Of a stretch of 64,000 nucleotides of DNA, positions 7,971 through 16,750 are shown piece after piece (position 1 is the stretch's first letter; each line of letters begins with the position of its first letter). The stretch is from Paenibacillus nasutitermitis (lineage in GTDB: Bacteria > Bacillota > Bacilli > Paenibacillales > Paenibacillaceae). The stretch spans positions 1,736,001-1,800,000 of the forward strand of contig NZ_BMHP01000002.1 of assembly GCF_014641075.1 (NCBI RefSeq), written 5' to 3'. Under the pieces are notes generated by a model. It worked only from the letters and a program-made list of their open reading frames with translations. It did not search any database and was not told where the DNA came from. The position numbers and the translations under genes are program-made.

Positions 7971-8861
7971 ATGACTAAAATTTCGGTATTGATGCCTGTT
8001 TATAACTCAATCAGGTATATTGACGAGGCCGTAAACAGCATACTGAGGCAAACGTATAAGGATTTTGAGTTTTTGATTATTGACGACTGTTCTTCGGATG
8101 GCACATTAGAGTATCTACAGAATCTGAAGGATCGGAGAATTCGGCTGATCACTCATGCCCAAAACAAGGGCCTTGTTTATTCCCTTAACGAAGGGCTGGA
8201 TCTGGCAAAGGGTGAATATATCGCCAGAATGGACGGCGACGACATTAGCGCCCCTCTTCGGTTTGAACGACAACTTCTTTATATGAAGCAGAATCCGGAA
8301 GTCGGCGTTCTCGGTACATTTATGACCTTTCTTCATAATGGTCTACACCACCCTAAGCCAGAAAGTCATGAAGAAATCTGTTGCTGGCAGCTTTTCTACT
8401 GCTGCTTTGTTCATCCGACCGTCTTTATGCGCAGTAGTGTTCTTAAGCAAAATGACATCCGTTATGATCCTGATTTTCTGCATGCGGAGGATTATGAGAT
8501 ATGGAACCAGCTGGCTGCGGTAACCAGACTGGCCAATTTGCCAGAATATCTTTTATCCTATAGAATTCATCCAAACCAAGTATCCACGAGTTATCTGCAA
8601 ATTCAGAATGAAACGGCAGATCGGGTACGCATCAAACAGTTGAACAAACTCGGAATAGTTCCGACTGAAGAGGAGTTTACGATTCATAAGCAATTTTTGC
8701 AGTACGGCATTCCTGTTTATGACTTTAACCTTTATTCAAAAGCCCTTGCCTGGGCGGAGAAACTGTTGGAGCATAACCTGCGGAAAGGCATTTATCATCA
8801 AGCTACGCTCAATTCTTTATTGTCGTTATGCTTTACCAGATCGGAAAATAATTTCAGGTAG
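7971..8861 (+). CDS. Family 2 glycosyltransferase
   Basis: A 296-residue GT2 enzyme with the canonical N-terminus ISVLMPVYN, the UDP-binding IIDDCSSDGT (37-45), the metal-binding DGDD at 88-91, and the catalytic-base region HAEDYEIWNQL. No membrane helices are seen, so it works in the cytoplasm on a lipid-linked or protein acceptor. It is the last gene of the manC-to-GT2 plus-strand run, whose spacings of 15-50 bp suggest one operon. It is followed by a strong bidirectional terminator. Donor and acceptor sugars cannot be deduced. Confidence 0.88.
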   Translation: MTKISVLMPVYNSIRYIDEAVNSILRQTYKDFEFLIIDDCSSDGTLEYLQNLKDRRIRLITHAQNKGLVYSLNEGLDLAKGEYIARMDGDDISAPLRFERQLLYMKQNPEVGVLGTFMTFLHNGLHHPKPESHEEICCWQLFYCCFVHPTVFMRSSVLKQNDIRYDPDFLHAEDYEIWNQLAAVTRLANLPEYLLSYRIHPNQVSTSYLQIQNETADRVRIKQLNKLGIVPTEEEFTIHKQFLQYGIPVYDFNLYSKALAWAEKLLEHNLRKGIYHQATLNSLLSLCFTRSENNFR

Positions 8862-8904
8862 CGACTGGGATTCCTCTATACATTTTCCTTTTTCCCTATC
8901 ACAT

Positions 8905-8950
8905 GACCAAAAGCCCCGCACACGTAAAAAAGTGTACGGGGCTTTTGGTC
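8905..8950. terminator. Bidirectional terminator
   Basis: A near-perfect inverted repeat with arms GACCAAAAGCCCCG and CGGGGCTTTTGGTC around an A-rich loop lies between the convergent GT2 and GT4 genes. A- and T-runs within the arms suit termination in both directions. Confidence 0.85.
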
Positions 8951-8968
8951 ATCCATGATCGAATCCGC

Positions 8969-9928
8969 TTATTTCCAGCCCTTAATGGCTCTTGCATACA
9001 GTTCCAAATATTTATCGGTCATTTTTCCTTTTGTATACCGCATGGCAACATACTCGCGAAGCTCTTCTGGAGAGACGAGTGACTTTCCTTTGATCAGACG
9101 TTTCATTTCATCCCAATTCGCACAAATAAACTGGGGAAGCCCCTGCAGCACTTCTGGAACTGCCCCTCTCCCGTATGCGGCAACCGGTGTCCCGCAAGCC
9201 ATGGCTTCTATCAGCACCAACCCGAACTGTTCCTCGCATGCTGTAGGAAACAAGAGCCATTTTGCATGCATCAGCAGGTTTTGCTTTTCCACGCCATGTA
9301 CTTCACCTACATAGGATATATTTGATGCCTTCTCAATCCGCGGATGGAGTTCGCTGAATAATTTGCGGTCCCAAATCGGTCCGGCAATGATCGTTCTCAT
9401 CCCGGTCCGTTCCGCCAATTTTATCGCATCCTCCACTCCTTTCTCTCTATCAATCCTTCCCAAAAACAATAAATAATCGCCTTTCTTCTTTTCAAAAGCA
9501 TAGGCGTCCAAATCGATTCCGTTGTGTACGTATGCGCCTCGTTTTTTATTTGGTGACTGCAGCAATTTCGTTTTGCTTACATACACCGGGCATTTGACAG
9601 AGATTTTCAATCCCCATTCCGTGTGAATCGTGGAGACGGTGGGCACATCCAAATATTCGCGTCCGATGACCAGATCATGGGTATGATCATGAATGACATC
9701 AATATCATCGGGAAGCGTTTGAATGACAAAATCCTTTATATTATTTTTGGAAAACCCTCGGTGTCCATATGGAATAATAATCGCTTTGCTTTCGCTTCCC
9801 GCCAAGGCATAAACATAAACCTCATGGCCTCTCCTTACAAGTTCATCTGATAAGTTATAAGCAACTCTTTCAATTCCGCCGCTTCCAGGAATCGGAATAA
9901 TATTCGGGACAACCTGAACGATTTTCAT
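8969..9928 (-). CDS. Family 4 glycosyltransferase
   Basis: A 319-residue GT-B enzyme. The N-terminal acceptor domain starts MKIVQVVPNIIPIPGSGGIERV, cut here to its first motif GGIERVAYNL. The C-terminal donor domain contains LFLGRIDREKG and the EX7E catalytic motif in EEQFGLVLIEAMACGTPV. It is somewhat shorter than the usual 350-400 residues. It lies 29 bp after a PIG-L deacetylase gene on the same strand, so the pair may add a GlcNAc-type sugar and then de-N-acetylate it. A GAAGGTGATG site precedes the ATG. Confidence 0.87.
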   Translation of the reverse strand: MKIVQVVPNIIPIPGSGGIERVAYNLSDELVRRGHEVYVYALAGSESKAIIIPYGHRGFSKNNIKDFVIQTLPDDIDVIHDHTHDLVIGREYLDVPTVSTIHTEWGLKISVKCPVYVSKTKLLQSPNKKRGAYVHNGIDLDAYAFEKKKGDYLLFLGRIDREKGVEDAIKLAERTGMRTIIAGPIWDRKLFSELHPRIEKASNISYVGEVHGVEKQNLLMHAKWLLFPTACEEQFGLVLIEAMACGTPVAAYGRGAVPEVLQGLPQFICANWDEMKRLIKGKSLVSPEELREYVAMRYTKGKMTDKYLELYARAIKGWK

Positions 9929-9957
9929 GAATCATCACCTTCTTATTCTGATGATAG

Positions 9958-10470
9958 TTACTTGGAGGCGTCGAACGGTACAATACATTCATATAGAATA
10001 TACGGCATCAATTGCTCAATGACGTACATCTGACTTTGATAAACCGACAATAGAATTAATTTATCCCGCAGCAGATGGAACGGCAGTATGTCGTTTGATT
10101 TTCCAAACACATATAAATGATCAACTCCCCGATCATGCAATATCTTCGAGAGTGATTTGTGCTGGCTGTGCCCATACTCTCCTTGAAGATTATGGGTGAC
10201 AATACGATGAAACCGGTGTTTATTTATAACCTTCTCCAAATCCCTCCCGACTACTTCTGCATTAAAGCTCCCTTCATATTTATCCGGGTAGTTCCATATC
10301 TCACAAGAGGCCCCTACCCTTCTCATTGCTCTGTGGAATTCGTACGATCGGGTTTGATCATCACCGTTTGTCAAACATATGACCTTCCATCCTTTTTCTC
10401 TTATCAAAGCAGCCCCCCCAAAAATAGATTCATCGTCAGGATGGGCGACAACCATCAATTTATCAATCAT
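9958..10470 (-). CDS. PIG-L family deacetylase
   Basis: A 170-residue zinc-dependent N-deacetylase of the PIG-L/LmbE family. The metal-binding AHPDDE motif is at residues 9-14 and the second histidine motif is GEYGHSQH. It is shorter than BshB or MshB (about 220-300 residues). It probably removes acetyl from a GlcNAc residue made by the adjacent GT4. An AAAGGTGG site precedes the ATG. The long region before it, also upstream of the second glycosyltransferase-propeller gene, must hold divergent promoters. Confidence 0.85.
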   Translation of the reverse strand: MIDKLMVVAHPDDESIFGGAALIREKGWKVICLTNGDDQTRSYEFHRAMRRVGASCEIWNYPDKYEGSFNAEVVGRDLEKVINKHRFHRIVTHNLQGEYGHSQHKSLSKILHDRGVDHLYVFGKSNDILPFHLLRDKLILLSVYQSQMYVIEQLMPYILYECIVPFDASK

Positions 10471-10661
10471 CGATGTACCACCTTTTCTTTTTAATACCCC
10501 CGTTTTTGTGCTTCTTCAAACTATGTTTGAAATCCGGATGATGACAGGTACAGGAACATATTGTTCTAATTTTTTCAATCATCACTATGATTAGTCCAAT
10601 CCTCTCAATAGACCTCGCATATGATAACTAGCATATAAATTGATATTAGAGGTGATCTGCT

Positions 10662-12074
10662 GTGGAACAAGCAACTAATCGTCCAGCCAAAATATGTTTC
10701 GCTTTGCTGGTTCATAACAAGTTAAGTGTTGTTTTGGATCTTCTGGATAACATTAGATGCTATTGCCCTAATAGTTCTGTCGTTTTGTATAACGGAGGCG
10801 ATGACTCAAAACTGTGCAACAATTTGGGATATCCCGTCTGTCCCAGCAGCCGAAAGTTAAACTACGGCGTAACGGCCATCTATATGCTCGAAACGATGAG
10901 ATGGCTGGAGAAAATAGAATACGATTACGACTATTTAATTAATCTCGATTCGGATGCCCTATTTGTCAGGGAAGGCTACGAGAATTTTATTATGGAGCAA
11001 ATGAAAAATAAAGAGTACATGGGGGTTAACACGAAGAGTGCTCAGAAGGATTCTTTCATAGCTAATCAGGTACGTGAAGAATATGAGCTGTGGAAGTCGA
11101 TTTTTGGAAAATATTCACTGTACGAATCCTTCAATGTGGGTCAGGTGTTTAGTAGACGTCTGGTCCGGCGCTTCTTGAAAAGCTCACGCTACGATGATCT
11201 CAAATCTAAGCTAAAAAAGACACGTGCCTTCGGAATAGATGAAGTCGCTTATGTCACCATGACGGAGCGCTTTGGCTACAAGCTCAATGCTTATCCCAAA
11301 TCAGTCGGAAATTCTATACGGTACCGACCGTATTTCCCACTGGACGAAACCTTAGGTCAGCTGCACAGAAACAAAGCGTGTTATCTTCTTCACCCTGTAC
11401 CGCGAGACATGGGGGACGAAACGCGCGCTTTTGTTCGAAGCGCAATCAAACAGCAAATACAGTATAATGCAGACGCACAACAGAGCTTTCTCGATAATTT
11501 TATCGGGGATGTACCGTTCTTTATCCGCAGGAAGAAGAGTACCGGAAAAACAGTCGAATGGCTGAGCGCTTCATTGGACAAAGGAATGTCGTACTGGAGA
11601 TCCATACAAAGCAGCGACAAAAAGCATTTATACGGCCCGTATACGTTCGGCAGCGACAAAGTAGAGGCGTTCACCGCCATTGAAACCCATTATGGCAATA
11701 TTGAATTAATATATCGAACAAAAAACAAACTTATCCATTATTGGAGGGATAATGAAAGCGGCGAATGGTTCAATTCACCAGCCTTTGCAGATGGGGTAAT
11801 AGGAACACCCGTTATGATCGAGAGTTCGCATGGTAATTTCGAGGTGTTAGCGCCCTTGAAGAAAGGGGGGTTAGGCCATTGGTGGAGAAACAACCACCAT
11901 TCTGATTTACGCTGGACCGGGCCAGTAGCATTCGGTAGTGGCAGTTATAACGAAGTCATTCTCGTTGAAAATAACTCGAACCAGTTGACAGCCATTGTCA
12001 AAACGGATGATGGGTACCGTTATTTTGTCAGGGATGACGGGCACAGCTGGGATTGGCTCGGACCCTATATATAA
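10662..12074 (+). CDS. Glycosyltransferase fused to W-rich propeller-like repeat domain (copy 2)
   Basis: A 470-residue paralogue of the protein at 5738-7150, collinear over its whole length and identical at most positions, including the LINLDSDALF motif and the repeats ending HYWRD and HWWRNN. The start is GTG after GAGGTGA. Differences are concentrated in the middle of the transferase part (for example NTKSAQKDSFIANQ against DTRIPEDDFYCLIQ), where acceptor or donor specificity may have diverged. It is followed 76 bp later by a sugar-1-phosphate nucleotidyltransferase, mirroring copy 1, which follows manC. Function beyond the glycosyltransferase fold is not established. Confidence 0.72.
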   Translation: MEQATNRPAKICFALLVHNKLSVVLDLLDNIRCYCPNSSVVLYNGGDDSKLCNNLGYPVCPSSRKLNYGVTAIYMLETMRWLEKIEYDYDYLINLDSDALFVREGYENFIMEQMKNKEYMGVNTKSAQKDSFIANQVREEYELWKSIFGKYSLYESFNVGQVFSRRLVRRFLKSSRYDDLKSKLKKTRAFGIDEVAYVTMTERFGYKLNAYPKSVGNSIRYRPYFPLDETLGQLHRNKACYLLHPVPRDMGDETRAFVRSAIKQQIQYNADAQQSFLDNFIGDVPFFIRRKKSTGKTVEWLSASLDKGMSYWRSIQSSDKKHLYGPYTFGSDKVEAFTAIETHYGNIELIYRTKNKLIHYWRDNESGEWFNSPAFADGVIGTPVMIESSHGNFEVLAPLKKGGLGHWWRNNHHSDLRWTGPVAFGSGSYNEVILVENNSNQLTAIVKTDDGYRYFVRDDGHSWDWLGPYI

Positions 12075-12150
12075 ATAAGACCAGAGGGGTTACAGGGGAT
12101 TGTGGAATTCGAATGTCTTTACTCCGCCAAGGAAAGGATGAATAAGAATA

Positions 12151-13179
12151 ATGAAGGGGCTCATTCTCTGTGCTGGTAATGGTAAGCGGCTTCGGCCTTT
12201 TACCCATTCCCTTCCGAAAACGCTGCTGCCTGTTCTCAACCAGCCTATTTTGCTCAAATGCATTCAATCATTGGAGGAAAGTGGCATTACGGATATTGGT
12301 GTCGTTATCAGGCATGATCAAAAATCTATAATGGATTATTTATCTGAAGTCCACTTATCCGTACAGGTGACGTTTTTATTCCAGACCGAACCGTTAGGCA
12401 TCGCCAACGCCTTGCTTTCTGCTGAGGAGTTCCTGGGGGGAGATTCTTTTATCCTGATACTTGGAGATAACCTCATTACGGTACCTCTCCAGGAGCTGCA
12501 GGATGCTTTCGCCGGAAATGACGGCGCGCTGATGCTTTCTCCTGTTGATAATCCGCAAGAGTTTGGCGTCGCAATAATCTCAGAAAACCGTATAGTCCAG
12601 TTGGAGGAAAAGCCGGAGAACCCGAAAAGTAATTTGGCAGTTATCGGAATGTATGCCTTCAGCAGCAAAGTATTTGATGCAATACGGTGTATTTCTCCTT
12701 CACCCAGAGGCGAATATGAGATCACAGACGCTATTCAGCAAATGATCTCAAGCGGGCTCAACATTTCGTACAGTGTGACCAGCCACGCCTTTTTTGACAT
12801 CGGTACGCCGGAACGATGGTTGGATGCCAATGAGTCGTTGCTGTCCGAAAGAACAGAGGAGATCGGCACCGGGACTGTACTGGAGAACTGTACGTTGAAT
12901 GGGCATGTTCTTATCGGAAATGGATGTCTGATAAAAAATGCGACCATCGGGCCTAATGTTTCGATAGGTGATGGGTGTATAGTGATGAACGGTATCTTAA
13001 CCCATAGCATTTGCCTCAACAATGCTTATCTCGACCTATCCGGGTTAACTGTTTCCAGAAGCATTTTTGGAAAAAACAGCAGGTTTGAACCTGCTGCCAC
13101 AAGATCTTCCCGTGTTCTATTAGGCAATGATTCGATGGTGTCATTTCTTAAAGGACGAATAGCTCAATACGATGATTAA
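12151..13179 (+). CDS. Sugar-1-phosphate nucleotidyltransferase with beta-helix tail (RmlA-like, long form)
   Basis: A 342-residue NTP transferase. The nucleotide-binding motif is LILCAGNGKRLRPFT, followed by PKTLLPV. GDN (about residue 108), EEKP and FDIGTPERW are typical of glucose-1-phosphate thymidylyltransferases and relatives. From about residue 235 there is a hexapeptide-like left-handed beta-helix tail (GTGTVLENC, GHVLIGNGC, GPNVSIGDGC), as in the long RmlA-type enzymes of Gram-positive and archaeal clusters. It supplies an activated hexose for the adjacent glycosyltransferases. The exact nucleotide and sugar cannot be read from sequence. Confidence 0.82.
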   Translation: MKGLILCAGNGKRLRPFTHSLPKTLLPVLNQPILLKCIQSLEESGITDIGVVIRHDQKSIMDYLSEVHLSVQVTFLFQTEPLGIANALLSAEEFLGGDSFILILGDNLITVPLQELQDAFAGNDGALMLSPVDNPQEFGVAIISENRIVQLEEKPENPKSNLAVIGMYAFSSKVFDAIRCISPSPRGEYEITDAIQQMISSGLNISYSVTSHAFFDIGTPERWLDANESLLSERTEEIGTGTVLENCTLNGHVLIGNGCLIKNATIGPNVSIGDGCIVMNGILTHSICLNNAYLDLSGLTVSRSIFGKNSRFEPAATRSSRVLLGNDSMVSFLKGRIAQYDD

Positions 13180-13191
13180 GTTGCGTTCAGC

Positions 13192-13265
13192 AAGAGGAGG
13201 TTACAATCGTTATGCCGTGGGGCTGCTGCCCGTTCCGTAACCGGCCCTGGGCAGCTCCACAGTAA
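13192..13265 (+). other. Orphan ribosome site and 17-codon ORF
   Basis: AAGAGGAGG is followed 11 bases later by ATG and only 17 codons before TAA. The short ORF lies opposite the 3' end of the PAS kinase gene. It may be the stump of a gene that once followed the nucleotidyltransferase, or a chance match. Confidence 0.3.
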
Positions 13266-14679
13266 CGGTTGTCCCGCTGCCCTTGGTGCTTTCGAAGCGA
13301 ATCGTGCCATGATGTGCCTCGATAATGCGCTGGCAGATCATCAGTCCCAGACCCGTACCGGAGCTTTTCGTCGAATAGAATGGACTGCCGAGCTGTTCCA
13401 GCTGCTCCTTCGGAATTCCCATACCCTGATCCTTAATCCGGATGCTTAGCATTCCAGATTGGTCAGTGGAAAGAACGATGGACAGGTCTCCTCCCCCCGG
13501 CATAGCTTCGATGGCATTTTTCATCAAGTTGATAAAGACCTGTTTCAACTGGTTTTCATCGCAATAGACCATGGGATCCTCACAAACAAAGTCCTTTTTC
13601 ATCTCCACATCATTCATAATCGCCTGCGTTTCAAGCAGCGTGATTACATTCTCCATAATCGGGATGAGGTTATAGTGGCTAAATTGTTTGATCTGGGGCT
13701 TGGCCAATGCCATAAACTCCTGAACGATCGTGTTGATCCGGTCCAGCTCTGTCAGCATAATGTCCAGATAATCATGATGATCGCTTACTTTAGTTTTAAG
13801 GAACTGCGTAAAACCCTTTAAGGACGTTAAAGGGTTTCGAATCTCATGTGCAATCCCTGCAGCCATCTGGCCGGCAACTGACAGCTTTTCCGAGCGGATT
13901 ATCGCTTCTTCTTCTCTTTTACGTTCCGTCAAATCGCGGTAGACGCTTTGAACGACATAGGCATGCCCCTGAAAGTCATGAATCCGGATTCCGGAGACCT
14001 CCACATCGACAGCTTGCCCATCCAGTCGGATGATTTTGGATTTCATAAAACCAAGCGGTTCGTCCGAGGTAAGCAGCATATTCAAGCTCCCCATCGTCAT
14101 TTCCTGGTAATCAGAATGAATCAGGCTCAGATAAGGTCGTTCAAACAAATCCTCCAGCCGGTTGAACCCGAAGAACTTCAGACCTTCATTATTCGTATAA
14201 AAAATCCGTTCTCCGTCGTGTACCACAATAGGCTCCGGCAAATATTTGATCAGCCGCTGATACCTCAGATCATTCTCCCGCAGCATTTTATCGGCTTTAA
14301 TAGAGCTCGTAACATCTAGTAGCGTACCCAACAGCGCTGGCCCGCCTTCATATTTTGTCACAGTGACCTGGGCTTCATAATAAAAAATACTGTTGTCTTT
14401 ACGAAGTCCCCTGAAAGAGCTCGAGTCGGCTACATGTTCACCCTTCAATTTGCGCTTGAAATTGTCCGTAAAGGAATACCAGTCCTCTTCACAGACCATA
14501 TCCTTGGGCAGCATTTGGGTGAACTCCTCCTGCGTATAGCCGAACATCTCCGCCAGACATGGATTCACATAATAAATACGGTCTTCCTTAATCAGGAAAA
14601 CGCCAATATTCGTTTGGTCAACCAACTCATGCAAATGAGCGGAAATAAATGACTGATGAAGAAATTGATTCTCTTTCAT
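13210..14679 (-). CDS. Soluble PAS-domain sensor histidine kinase, sporulation-kinase type
   Basis: A 489-residue kinase without membrane helices. It has two clear PAS domains (about residues 15-130 and 135-255; VNPCLAEMFGYTQEE and TNNEGLKFFGF), then a HisKA domain with His278 in IAHEIRNPLTSLKG. The HATPase domain contains NLMKNAIEAMP (N box), DQGMGIP (G1) and GTGLGLMI (G2). This arrangement matches KinA/KinE-type kinases that feed the Spo0F/Spo0A phosphorelay. No response regulator is adjacent, as usual for that group. The sporulation role is inferred. Confidence 0.85.
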   Translation of the reverse strand: MKENQFLHQSFISAHLHELVDQTNIGVFLIKEDRIYYVNPCLAEMFGYTQEEFTQMLPKDMVCEEDWYSFTDNFKRKLKGEHVADSSSFRGLRKDNSIFYYEAQVTVTKYEGGPALLGTLLDVTSSIKADKMLRENDLRYQRLIKYLPEPIVVHDGERIFYTNNEGLKFFGFNRLEDLFERPYLSLIHSDYQEMTMGSLNMLLTSDEPLGFMKSKIIRLDGQAVDVEVSGIRIHDFQGHAYVVQSVYRDLTERKREEEAIIRSEKLSVAGQMAAGIAHEIRNPLTSLKGFTQFLKTKVSDHHDYLDIMLTELDRINTIVQEFMALAKPQIKQFSHYNLIPIMENVITLLETQAIMNDVEMKKDFVCEDPMVYCDENQLKQVFINLMKNAIEAMPGGGDLSIVLSTDQSGMLSIRIKDQGMGIPKEQLEQLGSPFYSTKSSGTGLGLMICQRIIEAHHGTIRFESTKGSGTTVTVELPRAGYGTGSSPTA

Positions 14680-14810
14680 AAAGCTTCATCCCCCGACAAT
14701 TACAAAAGAAGTATTGTAATCAATTCGCTACCAATTCATCATTTCCCTCCATGCCATACGACTCATTTAAAAAGCCCCTTCTCCGGAGGGATAATTTCCG
14801 CTTATTTTAG

Positions 14811-15437
14811 TTACCGGGCCTTCATGCCTGCAACGATAGTCTTGATCCCGTCATGATAGATGGGAACGGTCCGCTCCAGGAGCGGTTCTACAGCTTCCAG
14901 GCTTCCTGTGTAGGTCTGAACAAACCCCTGCATGTAATAAAACAAAATGCGCGCACGATTAAGCCGGAGATCCGGATCGGCCTCGTGCTCCTGCGAATGA
15001 ATCGTTGATTCCAGCATTTGAATCAGATGGCCGAATATCCGGTTGCGGATCACATTGATTTCCAGCTCAGGCTCTTCCTTATCGACACGGCCGCTGGCCG
15101 AAGTAATCATGACATTAAAGAAACTGCCGCTGCTCAGGCAGAAAATGGCATATTCCCGGCATATGCCCAGTAATTTATCCAACGGCCGCAGGGAGGTATC
15201 GCTCATATGGAACAGCATCCGATCCTCCATCTCCAACAGCGGGGGGATAGCGATTTGCTGCAGCAGGTCCTCCTTGTTCTTAAAATACAAGTAGATTGCC
15301 GTATGAGAGCAGCCCGCCTCCTTGGCAATCTCGCGCATGGTAACAGCCTGATACCCTTTCTCAGCAAATAAACGGGCTGCAGAATTCCGGATGGCCGATT
15401 TCATTTCCTCTGTCAGTTTTTTTCGTCTTGAAGTCAT
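14811..15437 (-). CDS. TetR family transcriptional regulator
   Basis: A 208-residue regulator with a typical TetR helix-turn-helix: FAEKGYQAVTMREIAKEAGC then SHTAIYLYFKNKEDLL. The C-terminal ligand/dimer domain is not diagnostic. The frame is open 12 codons upstream to another ATG, but the start used here has AAGGGG eight bases upstream and the earlier one has none. A perfect 6-bp inverted repeat lies just upstream of the start, so autoregulation is likely. No obvious target operon is adjacent; neighbours on both sides have their own signals. Confidence 0.85.
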   Translation of the reverse strand: MTSRRKKLTEEMKSAIRNSAARLFAEKGYQAVTMREIAKEAGCSHTAIYLYFKNKEDLLQQIAIPPLLEMEDRMLFHMSDTSLRPLDKLLGICREYAIFCLSSGSFFNVMITSASGRVDKEEPELEINVIRNRIFGHLIQMLESTIHSQEHEADPDLRLNRARILFYYMQGFVQTYTGSLEAVEPLLERTVPIYHDGIKTIVAGMKAR

Positions 15438-15466
15438 AACAAGGCCCCTTCTCACCGACGCTTTAA

Positions 15467-15479
15467 TAACCATTGGTTA
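15467..15479. promoter_or_regulatory. Candidate TetR operator palindrome
   Basis: TAACCATTGGTTA is a perfect inverted repeat (6-bp arms, 1-bp centre) 30 bp upstream of the TetR-family start codon, a common place for an autoregulatory operator. No second copy was noticed. Confidence 0.4.
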
Positions 15480-15604
15480 CATTTTAATGGTGGATTATTT
15501 AAGAGTCAAGCGGCCAATCAGAGGCAACCGAAAGAACCAACCGCGTTAGCCGCCTTTATCCAGACTGAGCTTGCTCCACCCTTGAAGGCTCGCAGGCGCA
15601 AAAA

Positions 15605-15630
15605 AAAAGCGGCCGATAATGGCCGCTTTA
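15605..15630 (-). terminator. Intrinsic terminator of the LysM-CAP gene
   Basis: Minus-strand hairpin AAGCGGCC/GGCCGCTT with a 6-nt loop followed directly by a run of eight or more T, just after the stop codon of the LysM-CAP gene. Confidence 0.88.
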
Positions 15631-15638
15631 GCATTTAA

Positions 15639-16442
15639 TTAAGAAGTAAATTCCTGTACCCACTCACCATTGTAATACGCAACGCCGATTTTTTTGAAGT
15701 TTGCACCGAGGATATTGGCCTTGTGGCCCGCGCTGTTCATCCAGGCCGTCATAACTTCCTGCGGATTGCGTTGGCCTTTGGCAATATTCTCACCCGCATA
15801 GGAATAGGATACGCCGAATGAACGCATCATATCAAACGGAGAACCATAGGTCGGCGAATTGTGGTCAAAATAATTGTTGTCGTACATATCTTTTGCTTTG
15901 GCTGCCGCTACTTTAGTCAGAAGGGCATCCGATTGCAGCGAGGACAAGCCTGCTTTGGCGCGCTCCTGATTAACAAGCTTCACCACTTCAGCAGCATAGC
16001 TGCTTTGCGCAACGTCGCCGGAATCGGTACCCGTGGAACCGCCGGCTGACGGCTTCTCTGTCGACGGCGTGCCGGTCGATGGTGTACCTGTTGACGGCTT
16101 GCCTGTCGACGGTGTGCCGCTTCCCGTACCGCTGCCATTATCGGTTGTTCCGTTGCCTGTGCCTGAACCGTTACCGCCTTGAACCGGAATGGTAACCGTA
16201 AAGCCGGGCCATACGAAATTGCCGTTGCCCAATGATGGGTTGGATTTAAGCAGCTCGTTCAAATCGATGCCGTACTGCTGGGCGATTTTCCCAATGGTAT
16301 CATTGATATTTATATTATACGTCTTTGGATTTGTGGTTTCAGACGCTGCATCAACCTTCTGCAAGCCTGCTCCTCCTCCAAGTACAATCACACTTGCTGC
16401 GAGCACACTGGCTACACCCATTCGAATTGATCTTGACTTCAT
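15639..16442 (-). CDS. Secreted LysM and CAP (SCP/PR1-like) domain protein
   Basis: A 267-residue exported protein. Residues 1-33 are a signal peptide ending VDAAS. A LysM domain covers about 39-92 (NININDTIGKIAQQYGIDLNELL). A Gly/Thr/Ser/Pro linker with repeated GTPST units spans about 93-145. The CAP domain runs from about 148 to the end, with VVKLVNQERAKAGL, YFDHNSPTYGSPFDMM and GENIAKG, as in B. subtilis YkwD. It binds the cell wall through LysM; the role of bacterial CAP domains is not settled. GGAGG precedes the ATG. Confidence 0.88.
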   Translation of the reverse strand: MKSRSIRMGVASVLAASVIVLGGGAGLQKVDAASETTNPKTYNININDTIGKIAQQYGIDLNELLKSNPSLGNGNFVWPGFTVTIPVQGGNGSGTGNGTTDNGSGTGSGTPSTGKPSTGTPSTGTPSTEKPSAGGSTGTDSGDVAQSSYAAEVVKLVNQERAKAGLSSLQSDALLTKVAAAKAKDMYDNNYFDHNSPTYGSPFDMMRSFGVSYSYAGENIAKGQRNPQEVMTAWMNSAGHKANILGANFKKIGVAYYNGEWVQEFTS

Positions 16443-16750
16443 GTTCTATTTCCTCCTCGTTCGTTTATGATGATGGCGGTTTAATCCGACGCCACTCATG
16501 TTAGCATAGGAGAAATCGTTATTCATGCCTCAAAATTTGGGATTCACCACTACCGCAGAAGCTCCTTCCCTTTGTTTTTCACGAAAATCGGGACTTTATG
16601 AAAAGAATCTTAAAATATTCTAATGCGCCTTTATTGGTTATTCGGAGCAGTTTTGATGCTACTACCGAGGACGTCCGGGTGATTCTTCCCGCGGAGAATC
16701 CCTGGCAACGATCAAGCAGCCCAATCGCGATAAGATTGGGCTGCTGCTTA
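16443..16750. other. Intergenic region between LysM-CAP and lipoprotein genes
   Basis: About 300 bases with no credible gene; ORFs here have no supporting family match or ribosome site. It should hold the promoter of the LysM-CAP gene. Apart from the hairpin at 16715-16745, no riboswitch signature was found, although the wall-protein gene at 4 kb has one. Confidence 0.6.
16715..16745. terminator. Terminator-like hairpin after the lipoprotein gene
   Basis: A 12-bp inverted repeat AGCAGCCCAATC/GATTGGGCTGCT with a 7-nt loop immediately follows the stop codon of the propeller lipoprotein gene. There is no U run on the minus strand, so termination may be weak or the hairpin may stabilise the transcript end. 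Confidence 0.6.

Noticed and set aside
8969..10470. GT4 plus PIG-L pair as bacillithiol genes bshA and bshB
   Set aside because: Both proteins are clearly shorter than BshA and BshB and sit inside a glycan cluster, so a glycan role fits better.
10600..10661. CATATGATA as a SigK-type -10 element before the second glycosyltransferase-propeller gene
   Set aside because: No AC at the expected -35 distance was found, so a sporulation promoter cannot be supported from sequence.
16443..16750. Possible c-di-AMP riboswitch upstream of the LysM-CAP gene
   Set aside because: A GGTGAATCCC stretch is present, but the CCGAATCCGACAGCTAACC block and the P1 pairing are missing.
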